Below are positions 1 through 8,700 of a stretch of 22,455 bases of DNA, piece by piece. The DNA lies in NCBI GenBank assembly GCA_964527265.1, contig CAZGOM010000088.1:1-22455 (forward strand), in the 5' to 3' direction. Each line of letters starts with the position of its first letter. Position 1 is the stretch's first letter. The DNA is from CAZGOM01 sp964527265. Its GTDB lineage: Bacteria > Planctomycetota > Phycisphaerae > Phycisphaerales > Phycisphaeraceae. The notes below the pieces were generated by a model, which saw nothing but the letters and a program-made list of their open reading frames with translations, was not told the origin of the DNA and searched no databases. The position numbers and the translations under genes are program-made.

Positions 1-1
1 C

Positions 2-571
2 CTCCTCCCCCAGGATCACACCCCCAGCGAAGCCATGGCCACCATCTACGAAATCGCCTACGACCCCCAAAACCCCGCCGCCCTCGAATCCCTCCTCAAA
101 CACGCACTCCGCGCCGCCTTCAACCACAAAGCCTCCCGCGCCACCGCCTACCTCCCCGCCGACACGGCCCTCTTAAACGACCTTGAATCCGCCGCCATCG
201 ACTACAACCTCTGCCAAACCCGCGGCACGATCGCCAGCAACATGGTCCAGATCACCAACCTCCACGCTCTCCTCATCGCTATCACCCCTGAACTCACTCT
301 CCGCACCACCTCCATCCCCTACTCCGGCAACATCACCATCGACCTCGGCAACCAGCAATCCACCCTCCGCCTCACGCCCGGTAACATCCAAATCACCTCC
401 ACCGGCACCACCCCCTCAGATCTCACCCTCAAAATGACCCACGCCCAACTCCTTTCCACCCTCCTGGGCGTCCCCCCCATCACCTGGCCCAATCAGGTTC
501 CCCCGCATCACCCCGCAGCCTCCACCCTCATGGCCATGTTCCCCCCCACACCCGGCGCATACAACAGCTAA
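2..571 (+). CDS. C-terminal part of a putative GNAT/SCP2-like protein (5' partial)
   Basis: The frame is open from the first full codon of the window, so the gene probably begins upstream. The ATG at 35 is then an internal methionine, and no good ribosome binding site precedes it. The visible part (about 190 residues) has an alpha/beta first half. Its second half has alternating strands followed by a helix near LKMTHAQLLSTLLGV. That pattern resembles the sterol-carrier-protein-2-like domain that closes Eis-type and related GNAT acetyltransferases. The wording around MATIYEIAYDP and LPADTALLNDLE also fits the second half of such proteins. The catalytic acetyl-CoA-binding part is not visible, so the enzyme assignment is an inference from the tail alone. 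The gene is convergent with the GH9 gene that ends at 641. Codons are strongly C-ending, as in other + strand genes here. Confidence 0.5.
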   Translation, partial: LLPQDHTPSEAMATIYEIAYDPQNPAALESLLKHALRAAFNHKASRATAYLPADTALLNDLESAAIDYNLCQTRGTIASNMVQITNLHALLIAITPELTLRTTSIPYSGNITIDLGNQQSTLRLTPGNIQITSTGTTPSDLTLKMTHAQLLSTLLGVPPITWPNQVPPHHPAASTLMAMFPPTPGAYNS

Positions 572-572
572 A

Positions 573-593
573 CCAATGCCGCGCATGGCATGG
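573..593. terminator. Weak hairpin between convergent genes
   Basis: ATGCC (576-580) and GGCAT (587-591) form a 5-bp stem around a 6-nt loop. CC/GG can extend it past one bulged A. It lies directly after the stop at 571 and before the convergent GH9 stop at 641. There is no clear T-run right after it on the + strand, so a terminator role is only suggested by position. Confidence 0.3.
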
Positions 594-640
594 CTCACCC
601 ACCTCTTTCCGTCAATTCTCGATTTTCTCCCTTCTACTCT

Positions 641-3541
641 CTAATCGCGGTCCCCCGCGATTTCCGCCCCCCACAGCGTCTCAAACAGCATCCCCGACGC
701 GCCCAGCGTCTCCGTCACTGTGAATTCACTGGACACCTCCGCTCCACCGCCAATGTCCCGCACGCGGCGCCACTTGGGCACCTCCGTCGGCCACCCCGGC
801 GGCATGTCGTCCGCAAGCCCGTAATTAGTGATCCCTGGCACCGCATCCCCCCGCTTCTCGCTCTGCGTATACAACGCATCGTTGAGTTGCGGCTGATTCG
901 GATGCCGCGCACCCACCGATGTGATGAACGTGCGGCTTAGCGGATTCGCCCCCAGCAAAAAGTCTGCATTCAAGCTCGCTGCATCGAAGTATTTCTGATC
1001 CCCCGTCAGCCAATAAGCCCGCAACAGGATATCTCCGTAATACCCCCCGCCGTTTCCGTTCCCCCAGCCAAGACTCCGCCCGTCATGTCCCATCCGATAC
1101 GGATTTTCGCTCGTCCGTTTCACCGACCAATCCGCATCGGTCACGATTTTCTTCTTGATCTCCGCCTGCACGGCCGCATCCGCCCCCGGTTGCTTGCTCG
1201 TGGCATACGTCCACAGGCACATCGGGATCCAATGCCCCAGCGACCAATGCGCCTTCACCGCCCGCATCCCGTTTTTCTGAAGGGGACACACCTGGTCATA
1301 CAGCTTCAAAAACAAAGCGTTGTATTTCGCATCCCCCGTCGTTTCAAAAAGCTCCGCCGCCGCCCACATTTGGAACAGCAGCGCGGGCCGGTCTTCCGCA
1401 TTCTTCTCCGGATCCACCGGCTTGCTCAGCGCCCACGCCAGCGCCTTCGCCGCCGCTGCCGTGTATTCCGTCACGACCTTGGCCTGATAAGGCTTCATCG
1501 CACGCGCATATTTCGCCGCCACAGCCGCAAACTCCGTGCTCGACGTGTTCCTCGGTGGCAGCACGCCAAACGCTGGCCGCGCATCGGGCTTGAAATCCTT
1601 GCTGATATAGTCCTGGTCGTTTCCTCGCCCCAACGGCACCGCCCCATCCGCCCACTGCATCTCCAAGTAACAGCGCAGCGCCCAGTCCGCCTCATCCAGC
1701 ACATCCGGCACCTTGTTCCTGGACTCCGGAATGTTCAGGTCATCCCCCAGCTTCTTGCCCGCGCGCTCAAACGCATCCAGCGTCTGCCCCGTCGCCCGCA
1801 GGTGATACGTGAACACATCGTCATCCCCAGCATCGTGATAACCGCCGCTGAAGCTCTTGATCGCCTCCCCCGGCTTGGGCTTATACGCCTTGTTCCCCAC
1901 CGTGAATCCAGACTCATACACCTGCGTGTACGTCGCCGGCCTCACAAACTTCGTGTACGGCTCAGTCAGCGCCACACCCGCCCGCTGATGGTAAAACGCC
2001 CGCATCGTGTCGTAATACAACCCCTTCATCGCCTCCCCACCCACGCTGAAAGAATCCGACCGCCCCAGCCCCGCCACCACAATGTGGTATTTGCCCACCT
2101 TCAACGCCGATATATCCATCTCATACACATCCTCCCCGCTCAGCGCATCACCCTTCTTCCTCAGCTTGATCTCCCCTTTGAGCGCCGCATTCCCAGTCTT
2201 TTCATCCATCACTTCAAACGTTTTATACGCCGAGTAATCCACCGCCCCCAATTCCGCTCCCCACCATCCCAGGTACGCATACCGCTTGCTCGCCTTGGAG
2301 CTGTAAGCCACCTGGTTCACCTTGATCGCCGGAGTCAGCGTCAGCATCCCATCAAACGTTATTCCCATGTTCTGGGTCAACCCTTTGTTGATCGCCGGCA
2401 CGCCCACTGTATATGCCGCTCCTTCTTTCATCGGCGCCGCCAGCTTCACATAAAACGTATGCCAGAACAGCGTCACCCCGGGATACCCCGGCACGCTCCC
2501 CTGATACGTTTCATAGCTCTGCCGCACCACCTTCTCCACCTTCACATCCGCCCCATCCTTCGTCTTGATGACAAAGGTCTCCGGCTTTGCATAAGGTGAA
2601 ATCCGCGCACGTGATTCCCCCGCGCCAAGTTCACCCAGCCCGCCGTCCACCGTCACCGCGATCAGGTCATTGCTGATCACATCCACCCGCCGCATTCCTT
2701 TGATCAAACCGAAATCTGCAGCCGCTTTATTCAGCCCCCCTCGCTCCTGCTCTGACCGTGCATCGAAAAATCCCTCCGGTACTCCGTCCGGCCGCTTGAA
2801 ATCCGCCTTCACCGCCACTTCATCCTTTCGGTAATCCTCATCGTCGATCGTCGCCGCCCAGATCACCGGCGTCGCCTTCCCCTTGGATTCAAACACCAGT
2901 TTCCGGATCCCCTTCTCAGGATTGGGATTCGCCCACTGCATCGCCCACACCCCGATGAACTGCCGCCACTTGACGCTGTACAGATTCCGGCCCATGAAAA
3001 AAGGCCACGCCGCAGCACCCGAGTTGTCCCACCAGCTCCCCGTATACCACTGCCGCAACTCCACCCCGTCCCGCAGCGGCACCTCCACCGACGTCCCATC
3101 CGCGTACTCCACCCGGCATACCGCCGCCACGTAGCTCGCCGCCTCGCCCTTCACGCTCCCCACCGCATTCATCAGCAAATACAAATACTTCCCCTTCACA
3201 TCCCCCACGCTCACTTCCACCTTCTCCGGCTTCCCCGTCCCCCTGTTCGCACCCTTGAGCATCACCACCGTCGGGCTGTATGCCTCCGACGGCTTGATCA
3301 GCCGAAACACATATCCGTTCCGCTTCACCTCCCCAAACTCCACCGGCGGATAAATCCCCATGTCATTGGGCCCCTCATCCGACCACCCCCCCTTCCCGTT
3401 ATCCACTCCCGCATCGTCCACAATCGACGTATTCACCACCTTCGACAGATCCACAAACACCGGCGCCCCCCACGCACCACGCACCCCCGCAAGACACGCC
3501 AACCCCACCACCGACGCGCCAAGAATCGATTGAATCCGCAT
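641..3541 (-). CDS. Secreted GH9 family glycoside hydrolase with large N-terminal beta-domain
   Basis: Predicted exported glycosidase of family GH9 (inverting endo- or exo-acting beta-glucanases). I start at the ATG at 3541 because GAAAGG lies just upstream and the product then begins with a clean signal peptide (MRIQSILGASVV...AWGA). An upstream in-frame start at 3595 lacks this. Order in the 966-residue product: signal peptide; a beta-sandwich-like region (about 25-260) with GGWSDEGPND; a second beta-domain (about 280-390); a CelD_N Ig-like domain starting near IKVNQVAYS (about 405); then the catalytic (alpha/alpha)6 part from about 510. GGYHDAGDDD (DAGD at about 570-573) supplies the catalytic base region. 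E939 in SSEFTVTETL is the likely acid. LLGANPLSRTFITSVG is the usual late GH9 motif. The substrate cannot be read from the sequence; cellulose-like beta-glucan is the default. Expression may be controlled by palindromes at 3575-3611. Confidence 0.88.
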   Translation of the reverse strand: MRIQSILGASVVGLACLAGVRGAWGAPVFVDLSKVVNTSIVDDAGVDNGKGGWSDEGPNDMGIYPPVEFGEVKRNGYVFRLIKPSEAYSPTVVMLKGANRGTGKPEKVEVSVGDVKGKYLYLLMNAVGSVKGEAASYVAAVCRVEYADGTSVEVPLRDGVELRQWYTGSWWDNSGAAAWPFFMGRNLYSVKWRQFIGVWAMQWANPNPEKGIRKLVFESKGKATPVIWAATIDDEDYRKDEVAVKADFKRPDGVPEGFFDARSEQERGGLNKAAADFGLIKGMRRVDVISNDLIAVTVDGGLGELGAGESRARISPYAKPETFVIKTKDGADVKVEKVVRQSYETYQGSVPGYPGVTLFWHTFYVKLAAPMKEGAAYTVGVPAINKGLTQNMGITFDGMLTLTPAIKVNQVAYSSKASKRYAYLGWWGAELGAVDYSAYKTFEVMDEKTGNAALKGEIKLRKKGDALSGEDVYEMDISALKVGKYHIVVAGLGRSDSFSVGGEAMKGLYYDTMRAFYHQRAGVALTEPYTKFVRPATYTQVYESGFTVGNKAYKPKPGEAIKSFSGGYHDAGDDDVFTYHLRATGQTLDAFERAGKKLGDDLNIPESRNKVPDVLDEADWALRCYLEMQWADGAVPLGRGNDQDYISKDFKPDARPAFGVLPPRNTSSTEFAAVAAKYARAMKPYQAKVVTEYTAAAAKALAWALSKPVDPEKNAEDRPALLFQMWAAAELFETTGDAKYNALFLKLYDQVCPLQKNGMRAVKAHWSLGHWIPMCLWTYATSKQPGADAAVQAEIKKKIVTDADWSVKRTSENPYRMGHDGRSLGWGNGNGGGYYGDILLRAYWLTGDQKYFDAASLNADFLLGANPLSRTFITSVGARHPNQPQLNDALYTQSEKRGDAVPGITNYGLADDMPPGWPTEVPKWRRVRDIGGGAEVSSEFTVTETLGASGMLFETLWGAEIAGDRD

Positions 3542-3574
3542 GACCAGCCTTTCAGATAGGAACCTGCTCAACAC

Positions 3575-3591
3575 TGGTGAAACCTTCACCA
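3575..3591. promoter_or_regulatory. Candidate operator TGGTGAA-N3-TTCACCA
   Basis: TGGTGAAACCTTCACCA is a perfect 7-bp inverted repeat around 3 nt. It lies 34-50 bp upstream of the chosen GH9 start at 3541, where a repressor could block transcription or early elongation. The half-site GGTGAA recurs at 3912-3917 and 3933-3938, and inverted at 4076-4081, in the same intergenic region. The regulator is unknown; the window encodes a LacI-type and a GntR-type candidate. Confidence 0.5.
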
Positions 3592-3592
3592 A

Positions 3593-3611
3593 CATACGTT
3601 AGCAGCGTATG
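3593..3611. promoter_or_regulatory. Inverted repeat CATACG-N7-CGTATG
   Basis: CATACGTTAGCAGCGTATG is a perfect 6-bp inverted repeat with a 7-nt centre. It begins 1 nt after the GGTGAA palindrome, so the two sites nearly abut upstream of the GH9 gene. It could be a second operator or a hairpin in the leader RNA. No promoter hexamers are clear enough to place it relative to a start site. Confidence 0.4.
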
Positions 3612-3769
3612 GTTTGTTGCAAAAATATTTTTCTTCGCCGCACCAGCGTTCTTATCTACACCGTTTTCCCATCCTCCCAATCCCTCCGCCGCACGCCCAT
3701 CTCAGATACCGCGTAAACAAAGTCTAATTCAACACTTAACACATTGCCTTTAAACCAGGCACTCGCTCC

Positions 3770-3824
3770 CTAACCCACCCTTAACCCCTCGACCCACTTG
3801 TTTTAACCGATTTTTAACCCAACC
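3770..3824 (+). promoter_or_regulatory. Array of TTAACC boxes at 11-bp spacing
   Basis: Boxes reading (C/T)TAACC(C/G) begin at 3770, 3781, 3803 and 3814, giving intervals of 11, 22 and 11 bp. This is a repeat of about 7 bp plus 4 bp in which the middle position (3792) is degenerate. One DNA turn per unit places the boxes on one face of the helix. The geometry matches direct-repeat sites of OmpR/PhoB-class response regulators, whose known Pho boxes use 7-bp repeats with 4-bp spacers. The regulator is not encoded in this window. Confidence 0.5.
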
Positions 3825-3910
3825 ATCTCCCTTTTCACCCCTCTCCCTGCCCGCTTATCAGGCAAAAAACCCGTCCAAACCCCAAATTAACCCAAAACCA
3901 ATACCCTGCT

Positions 3911-3927
3911 AGGTGAAATTTTAACCT
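3911..3927. promoter_or_regulatory. Palindrome AGGTGAAATTTTAACCT
   Basis: Seven of eight base pairs match around a central T, making this a near-perfect 17-bp inverted repeat. It combines the GGTGAA half-site seen upstream of the divergent GH9 gene with a TTAACC box. A further GGTGAAAAATTAA follows at 3933. It lies 61-77 bp before the ATG at 3988 and about 170 bp before the preferred pseudopilin start. Confidence 0.4.
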
Positions 3928-4098
3928 CCTTCGGTGAAAAATTAAGCAAATGCCCTTTGCCTCACACCTTGATCGGAGTATAGTCAAATGAAGTTCCTGG
4001 CAAAAAAGTCCAACAACAACAGTTCTGCCACCATCCTTTCGTCGGTTGCAAGTGTTCCTGGAAATGGGTTAACCTTTCACCTTAACGGAGAGCCCGCC

Positions 4099-4905
4099 AT
4101 GCAAGCGCAGGTTTCCTCACACACCCCTCACCCTGTCCGTCAGGGGGCCTTTACGCTCATCGAGGTACTCGTCGTAATCACGATCACCTCCATTTTGGTT
4201 GGAATCCTCATTCCCGCCCTCTCTGCCGCCAGGATGCAGGCGCAACAGGTCATGTGTACCTCCAGTATGCGCCAAACAGCCATGCTCACCTTCATCTATG
4301 CGCAGGACAACCGCTACTATCTGCCCCACGCCACCAACTACGCAGCCGTCGGCAGCAAAGACCATCTCGCATGGTCACAAGTCATCGACGCCACCGACCC
4401 TTCCACCAAGCTCCGCCGTTGCCCCGGCACCGGCGATATCCGCTTTTACTGGGATGCCAAAGCTTTCGGCCCCTTCGTCCCTTCCGGCCCCCAGTTCAAG
4501 GACGAAATCGCCTCACTCCGCTACCACGCGCCTAACGTCAACTTTTTCACGCGCAACGATAAAGATGCAGTCTACGCACCCAAAAAACTCCTCGCCATCA
4601 AGAAGGGCCTTGATCGCCTTATGCTCGCCACCGAAATCGGCGGCGTCGACGGCAATGCCACCCAACGCTTCGGCGGTGGGTATCAAATCTCCGAAGGCCC
4701 GCGCTTTCGTCACGCCAGGGGTGAAGCCATCAACCTCTCCTTCATGGACGGACATGCTGAAACTTGGACCAAAACCGATATCTACAGCGCATACATCGAC
4801 TTCTTCGTCAAATCTCCACGTATCTACAACCCCAAAACACTCCTGACCGATAACAATCACGACTACTACCCCTGGGGCAATGACTCCAACCTGAACCCGT
4901 ACTAA
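4099..4905 (+). CDS. Pseudopilin-like protein with prepilin cleavage/methylation motif
   Basis: This is a type II secretion/type IV pilin-like protein of the kind abundant in PVC bacteria. From the ATG at 4099 (GGAG at 4087-4090, spacing 8) it has a short leader MQAQVSSHTPHPVRQGA. The hydrophobic methylation helix FTLIEVLVVITITSILVGIL and a globular domain follow. Cleavage would fall between A17 and F18, so the -1 residue is Ala rather than the usual Gly. The glutamate at +5 of the mature helix is present. The C-terminal signature is H-X11-DG (RHARGEAINLSFMDGH), longer than the usual H-X9-DG. An in-frame ATG at 3988 would give 305 residues. The gene precedes a phosphatase and a GH9 gene on the same strand. 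The function of these proteins is not established; surface display or export of glycan-related proteins is an inference. Confidence 0.85.
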   Translation: MQAQVSSHTPHPVRQGAFTLIEVLVVITITSILVGILIPALSAARMQAQQVMCTSSMRQTAMLTFIYAQDNRYYLPHATNYAAVGSKDHLAWSQVIDATDPSTKLRRCPGTGDIRFYWDAKAFGPFVPSGPQFKDEIASLRYHAPNVNFFTRNDKDAVYAPKKLLAIKKGLDRLMLATEIGGVDGNATQRFGGGYQISEGPRFRHARGEAINLSFMDGHAETWTKTDIYSAYIDFFVKSPRIYNPKTLLTDNNHDYYPWGNDSNLNPY

Positions 4906-4940
4906 ACAAACCTTTTATTCCATAAACCGAGACGTTACCC

Positions 4941-5636
4941 ATGGAACTGCTGCTTATACGCCACGGCCAGATCGCCGGAGACCCCCACAAGCACTACCAG
5001 CCCCCCGTCACAGGCTGTCTCTCTCCCAAAGGCCAGGAGCAAGCCTCCAGCCTCGCCCGGGGCCTGAGCGACCTGGTCATCACCTCCATCTACGCCTCGC
5101 CCCTGGGCCGCGCTGTCCAGACCGCCCAGGCCATCGCCCAGCCCCGCGAGCTCGACATCAAAATCTGCCCCTTCCTTGAAGAATGGCGTCCCGCCGAAGT
5201 CCTCATTCAGCGCCACCGTCAGGCCCAGTCACACTCCCACTCCTACATCACCCAGGGCGGCTCCATCCAGCCCACCGTTATCGACCAGGAATACCGCCCC
5301 GAAGTCGCCTGGAAAACTCCCCTGGGCGAAGGCACTTACGAAATGGCCGCCCGCCTCATACCCCCTTTCCTCGAAATCCTCCAGGAAAACGGCATCAACC
5401 CCGCCCACGGTGGCTATCTCCTCGACGATCCCGACGACAACAGCCGCATCGCCATCGTCGCCCACGGCGGCACCCTCGGCATGCTCACCGCCTTCCTCCT
5501 GGGCATGCCCCTGCGCCCCTTCTCCCCCATCAGCTTTGCCGAAACCGGCGTCGCCCGCCTCCGCTTCCAGCGACACGTCGACGTCTGGTATCCCTCACTT
5601 TTGATTCCCCCTCCATGCCGCGAATCAGAACGCTGA
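4941..5636 (+). CDS. Histidine phosphatase family protein (phosphoglycerate mutase-like)
   Basis: The 231-residue product opens with LLLIRHGQ, the RHG signature with nucleophile His8, and this fixes the start at the ATG at 4941. ASPLGRAVQTA (R57) is the conserved phosphate-binding arginine region. LEEW (E80/E81) is the likely proton donor. AIVAHGGTLGML carries the second catalytic histidine, His175. The length suits the cytoplasmic phosphatase branch rather than dimeric glycolytic mutases. The substrate cannot be told; small phosphoesters such as sugar phosphates are possible. No signal peptide is present. It starts 35 nt after the pseudopilin stop, so co-transcription is likely. Its upstream ribosome binding site is weak. 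The last dozen residues (PPPCRESER) look like an unstructured tail. Confidence 0.9.
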   Translation: MELLLIRHGQIAGDPHKHYQPPVTGCLSPKGQEQASSLARGLSDLVITSIYASPLGRAVQTAQAIAQPRELDIKICPFLEEWRPAEVLIQRHRQAQSHSHSYITQGGSIQPTVIDQEYRPEVAWKTPLGEGTYEMAARLIPPFLEILQENGINPAHGGYLLDDPDDNSRIAIVAHGGTLGMLTAFLLGMPLRPFSPISFAETGVARLRFQRHVDVWYPSLLIPPPCRESER

Positions 5637-5705
5637 AACATCCTTTGCCCATCGGTCTGCCGTGCCATGACGCACTCAACATCCAGATTTCAATGAAAGC
5701 CTCCC

Positions 5706-8700
5706 ATGTCGCGACCCTCCCTTCCGTGGCGCACACGCCTTGTTGCCGCCTTCCTGGGCCTCTCCGCGGCTGTGGGCCTCTGTCTCCCCGCCCACGCTCA
5801 AACCATCCCCACTTCCGACTTTGAACGCGCCATCGGCCCCTCCTCCATGGCCACCCAGTTCTCCGACTCCATCAAGGTGGAAAACGCTTCCTACCTCTCC
5901 CTCTGGCTGCAAAACTCCGCTTTGAAGGAAGCCGATCTTCAGGATCCTTCCCAGTTCACCATCCAAAGCGCCACCGACCCAAACTACGCTCCTGACAAGC
6001 AGGTCAAAGCCACCTGGATCTCCTCCCGCTGCCGCCTCACCCGGCTCTCCAACCGCAAGACCCTCATGGTCAAGACCACCGCCGTCTTCCTCGGCCTCCC
6101 CACCCCCATGAAGCCCGGTGCCTCCTACACGATTAAATCCGCCCTCCAGGGCATCCCAACCGACGCTGTCACCTTCAACGATAAAGCCACCCTCTCCGAC
6201 AACATCAAGGTCAACCAGGTCGGCTACCTCCCCGATCGCGCCAAATTCGCCTACCTCGGCCAATATGCCGGCACAAAGGGTCCGCTTCCCCTCACCGCGG
6301 CCTCCTTTGAACTTCTGGATTCCAACGGCAAATCCGTCTTCTCCGGCAAGCCCTCCCGCCGCATCATCAAACCCACCAAAGACGGACAACCTGTCGACGG
6401 CGACCAAAGCCTCATCCTCACCGGCCAGGAACTCTACGAGCTCGACTTCTCCTCCTTTAATACCCCCGGCACCTACCGCATCTACGTCCCCTCCGTCGGC
6501 CTCTCCTACCCCTTTGAGATCGGCTCCGCCGCTCTCAATGTCGCCTATATCAACCTCATGCGCGGCAATCTCATCCAGCGCTGCGGCTGCGACATCCCCC
6601 TCTCCATCACCCGCCACGGACACGACGCCTGCCACATCGACGACGCCTTCGTCGATCCCGCCGCACTCACCTCCGGCTTCATCCAGCAGCCCAGCAAAGA
6701 CAACGCAGGCAAGCCCCTCGTCAAACCCCCGCTCTACAAACCCGTCCACGAAAAAGAACACCGCAAAGCCACCGGCGGCCATCACGACGCCGGCGACTAC
6801 GGCAAATACACCTCCAACGGCTGCAACTTCATCGCCTATCCCCTCCAGCTCATGCGCCTCTATCCTGACAAATATCAGGAAGACAACCTTGGTGTTCCCA
6901 ATTCCGGCAACTCCATCCCTGATGTCCTTGAAGAAGTGAAATGGGAGCTCGACTGGGTCGAGAACATGCAGGATGACGACGGCGGGGTCTTTGGCGTCAT
7001 CCGCCCCAACTCCGGCGGCTACGAAAACTCCGTCCCCCCGCGCGAAAACAAGCGCTTCATGTTCCCCAAGGACACCAATTACACCGCCGCCTTCGCCGCC
7101 GCCCTCGCCCACGCTGGCACGCACCCGCAAATCAAAAAATACTACCCTGAGGACGCCAAACGCTATCTCGCCAAGGCCTTGAAGGCCTGGGCCTGGCTGG
7201 AAGTCAACAAAACCTACACCAAATACTGGCACTACGGCGCGCTTTTCGACGACCGCGACGAGCTCGCCTGGGCAGCCGTCGAGCTCTACGCCGCCACCGG
7301 TGACACCAAGTTCCACGATTACTTCCTCAACAACTTCAAACCCGAGGAAGCCCGCTGGGGCTGGGTCTTCCTCGTCGAATCCATCGGCCATGCCGCCCGC
7401 CGTTACGCCACCATGACTGAGCGCCCCACCGATCCCGCCATGAAGGAACGCTGCCGCCAGGTCATCTTCAAGGCCGCCGACGCACATGTCGCCAACACCA
7501 ACGCCTTTCCCTACCGCATGGCCATGCCGCCCGACAGCCTACGCTTCGGCGCCTACGGCTGGTACTTCCCCGCCGCCCAATGGAGCTACGACATCCTCGT
7601 CGCCAACGCCCTCCAGCCAAAGCAGGAATACGTCGAAGCCGCCCTCCGTCAGGTCGATTACACCCTCGGCGCAAACCCCTTCGGCTACGCCTTAAACACC
7701 GGCATCGGCTTCAAACGCAACATCGAAATCGTACACAACCCCTCCAACTACGACCGCATCATCGAACCCGCGCCCGGCATCCCCAACGGCATCGGCTCCG
7801 CCGGATTCTACTGGCTCAACCAGTACGCCAAAACCCCCGGCGAAGGCGTCTTCCCCCAAAATTGGCCCCTCATGAACCGCTGGTACGACGGCTTCAACGT
7901 CAACACCGAATTCACCGTCGACATGTCCATCCGCGAAACCCTCACCCTCGGCTTTTTCGCCTATGTCCCCAACACCAAAACCACTCCGCCCACCGTCACC
8001 CTGAAGGCCGACAAGCTCGAAGGGCCCGCGCCCCTCAACATTAAATTCTCAGTCGAAGTCCCCACCGGCACCAAACCCCGCTACATCTTCTGGGATTTCG
8101 ACGACGAGTCCTTCTCCTCCGACGCCTCACCCACCCATACCTTCACCGGCGATGGCCGCGAATACACCGTCTGCGTCACCATCATGGACCAGAACGGCAA
8201 CCTCGCCTCGCAAACCGCCAAGGTCGTCTGCAAACGCCAATCCCTCTCTTACCCCGCCACCCCGCAGGGCGTTCAGAAATCCACTGTCCTCTATCTTCCC
8301 CTCGATGGCGACACCAAAGATGCTGGCCCTAATAAGCTCAAAGTTGAAACCATTATCGGCCGCCCCAACAACCTCCCAATGACTTTCACCGACAATCCCG
8401 GCTGGATGGCCAAGCCCGCGGGCAAAGCCCTCGTCATGAACGGCCGCGAGCAACTCAAAATCGCCATCCCCAACGCCATCGCCGTCCGCCCCGGCGCATC
8501 CATCACCATTCAGGCCATGCTCTACATCGAAGAATTCGCCGGCTGGGGCTGGGATGGCGATCCCACCTCCCTGGGACTCAACCTCGTCCCCAAACGGGAT
8601 GACTCTTCCCTGAACATGCGCCAGGACAAATGGGACAAAAGCAACACCCCCCTCATCGGCGCAGGCAAAGGCTGGGTCGTCGAAAGCAAGAAACTCGGCC

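Larger units (their letters stand above)
3542..4098. promoter_or_regulatory. Divergent regulatory region between GH9 and pseudopilin genes
   Basis: This is the longest stretch without a convincing gene. It is visibly richer in A and T than its surroundings, especially 3600-3660 and 3720-3960. It holds two palindromes near the GH9 gene (3575-3611), a run of 11-bp-spaced TTAACC boxes (3770-3824), further TTAACC copies at 3887, 3921 and 4069, and an AGGTGAAATTTTAACCT palindrome (3911-3927). An open frame in phase with the pseudopilin runs from an ATG at 3988 that has its own GGAG at 3975-3978. Its 37 codons lack the strong C-ending bias of the gene body, so I treat it as leader. It could instead be a longer pilin leader peptide. 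Confidence 0.6.

Noticed and set aside
1085..2599. Long + strand open frame opposite the GH9 gene
   Set aside because: It is antisense to a clear GH9 gene, is Arg/His/Pro-rich, and has no domain or ribosome binding site. The skewed composition produces long shadow frames.
3541..3595. Earlier start for the first GH9 gene
   Set aside because: It would bury the signal peptide behind 18 residues and run through the GGTGAA palindrome; the ATG at 3541 has a ribosome binding site.
3988..4098. N-terminal extension of the first pseudopilin
   Set aside because: It lacks the strong C-ending codon bias, crosses operator-like palindromes, and would give an unusually long leader. It is kept only as an alternative because it has its own GGAG.
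5676..7487. Long - strand open frame opposite the second GH9 gene
   Set aside because: Its product is an improbable Gly/Val/Glu-rich chain in the complement of a well-supported signal peptide and GH9 frame.
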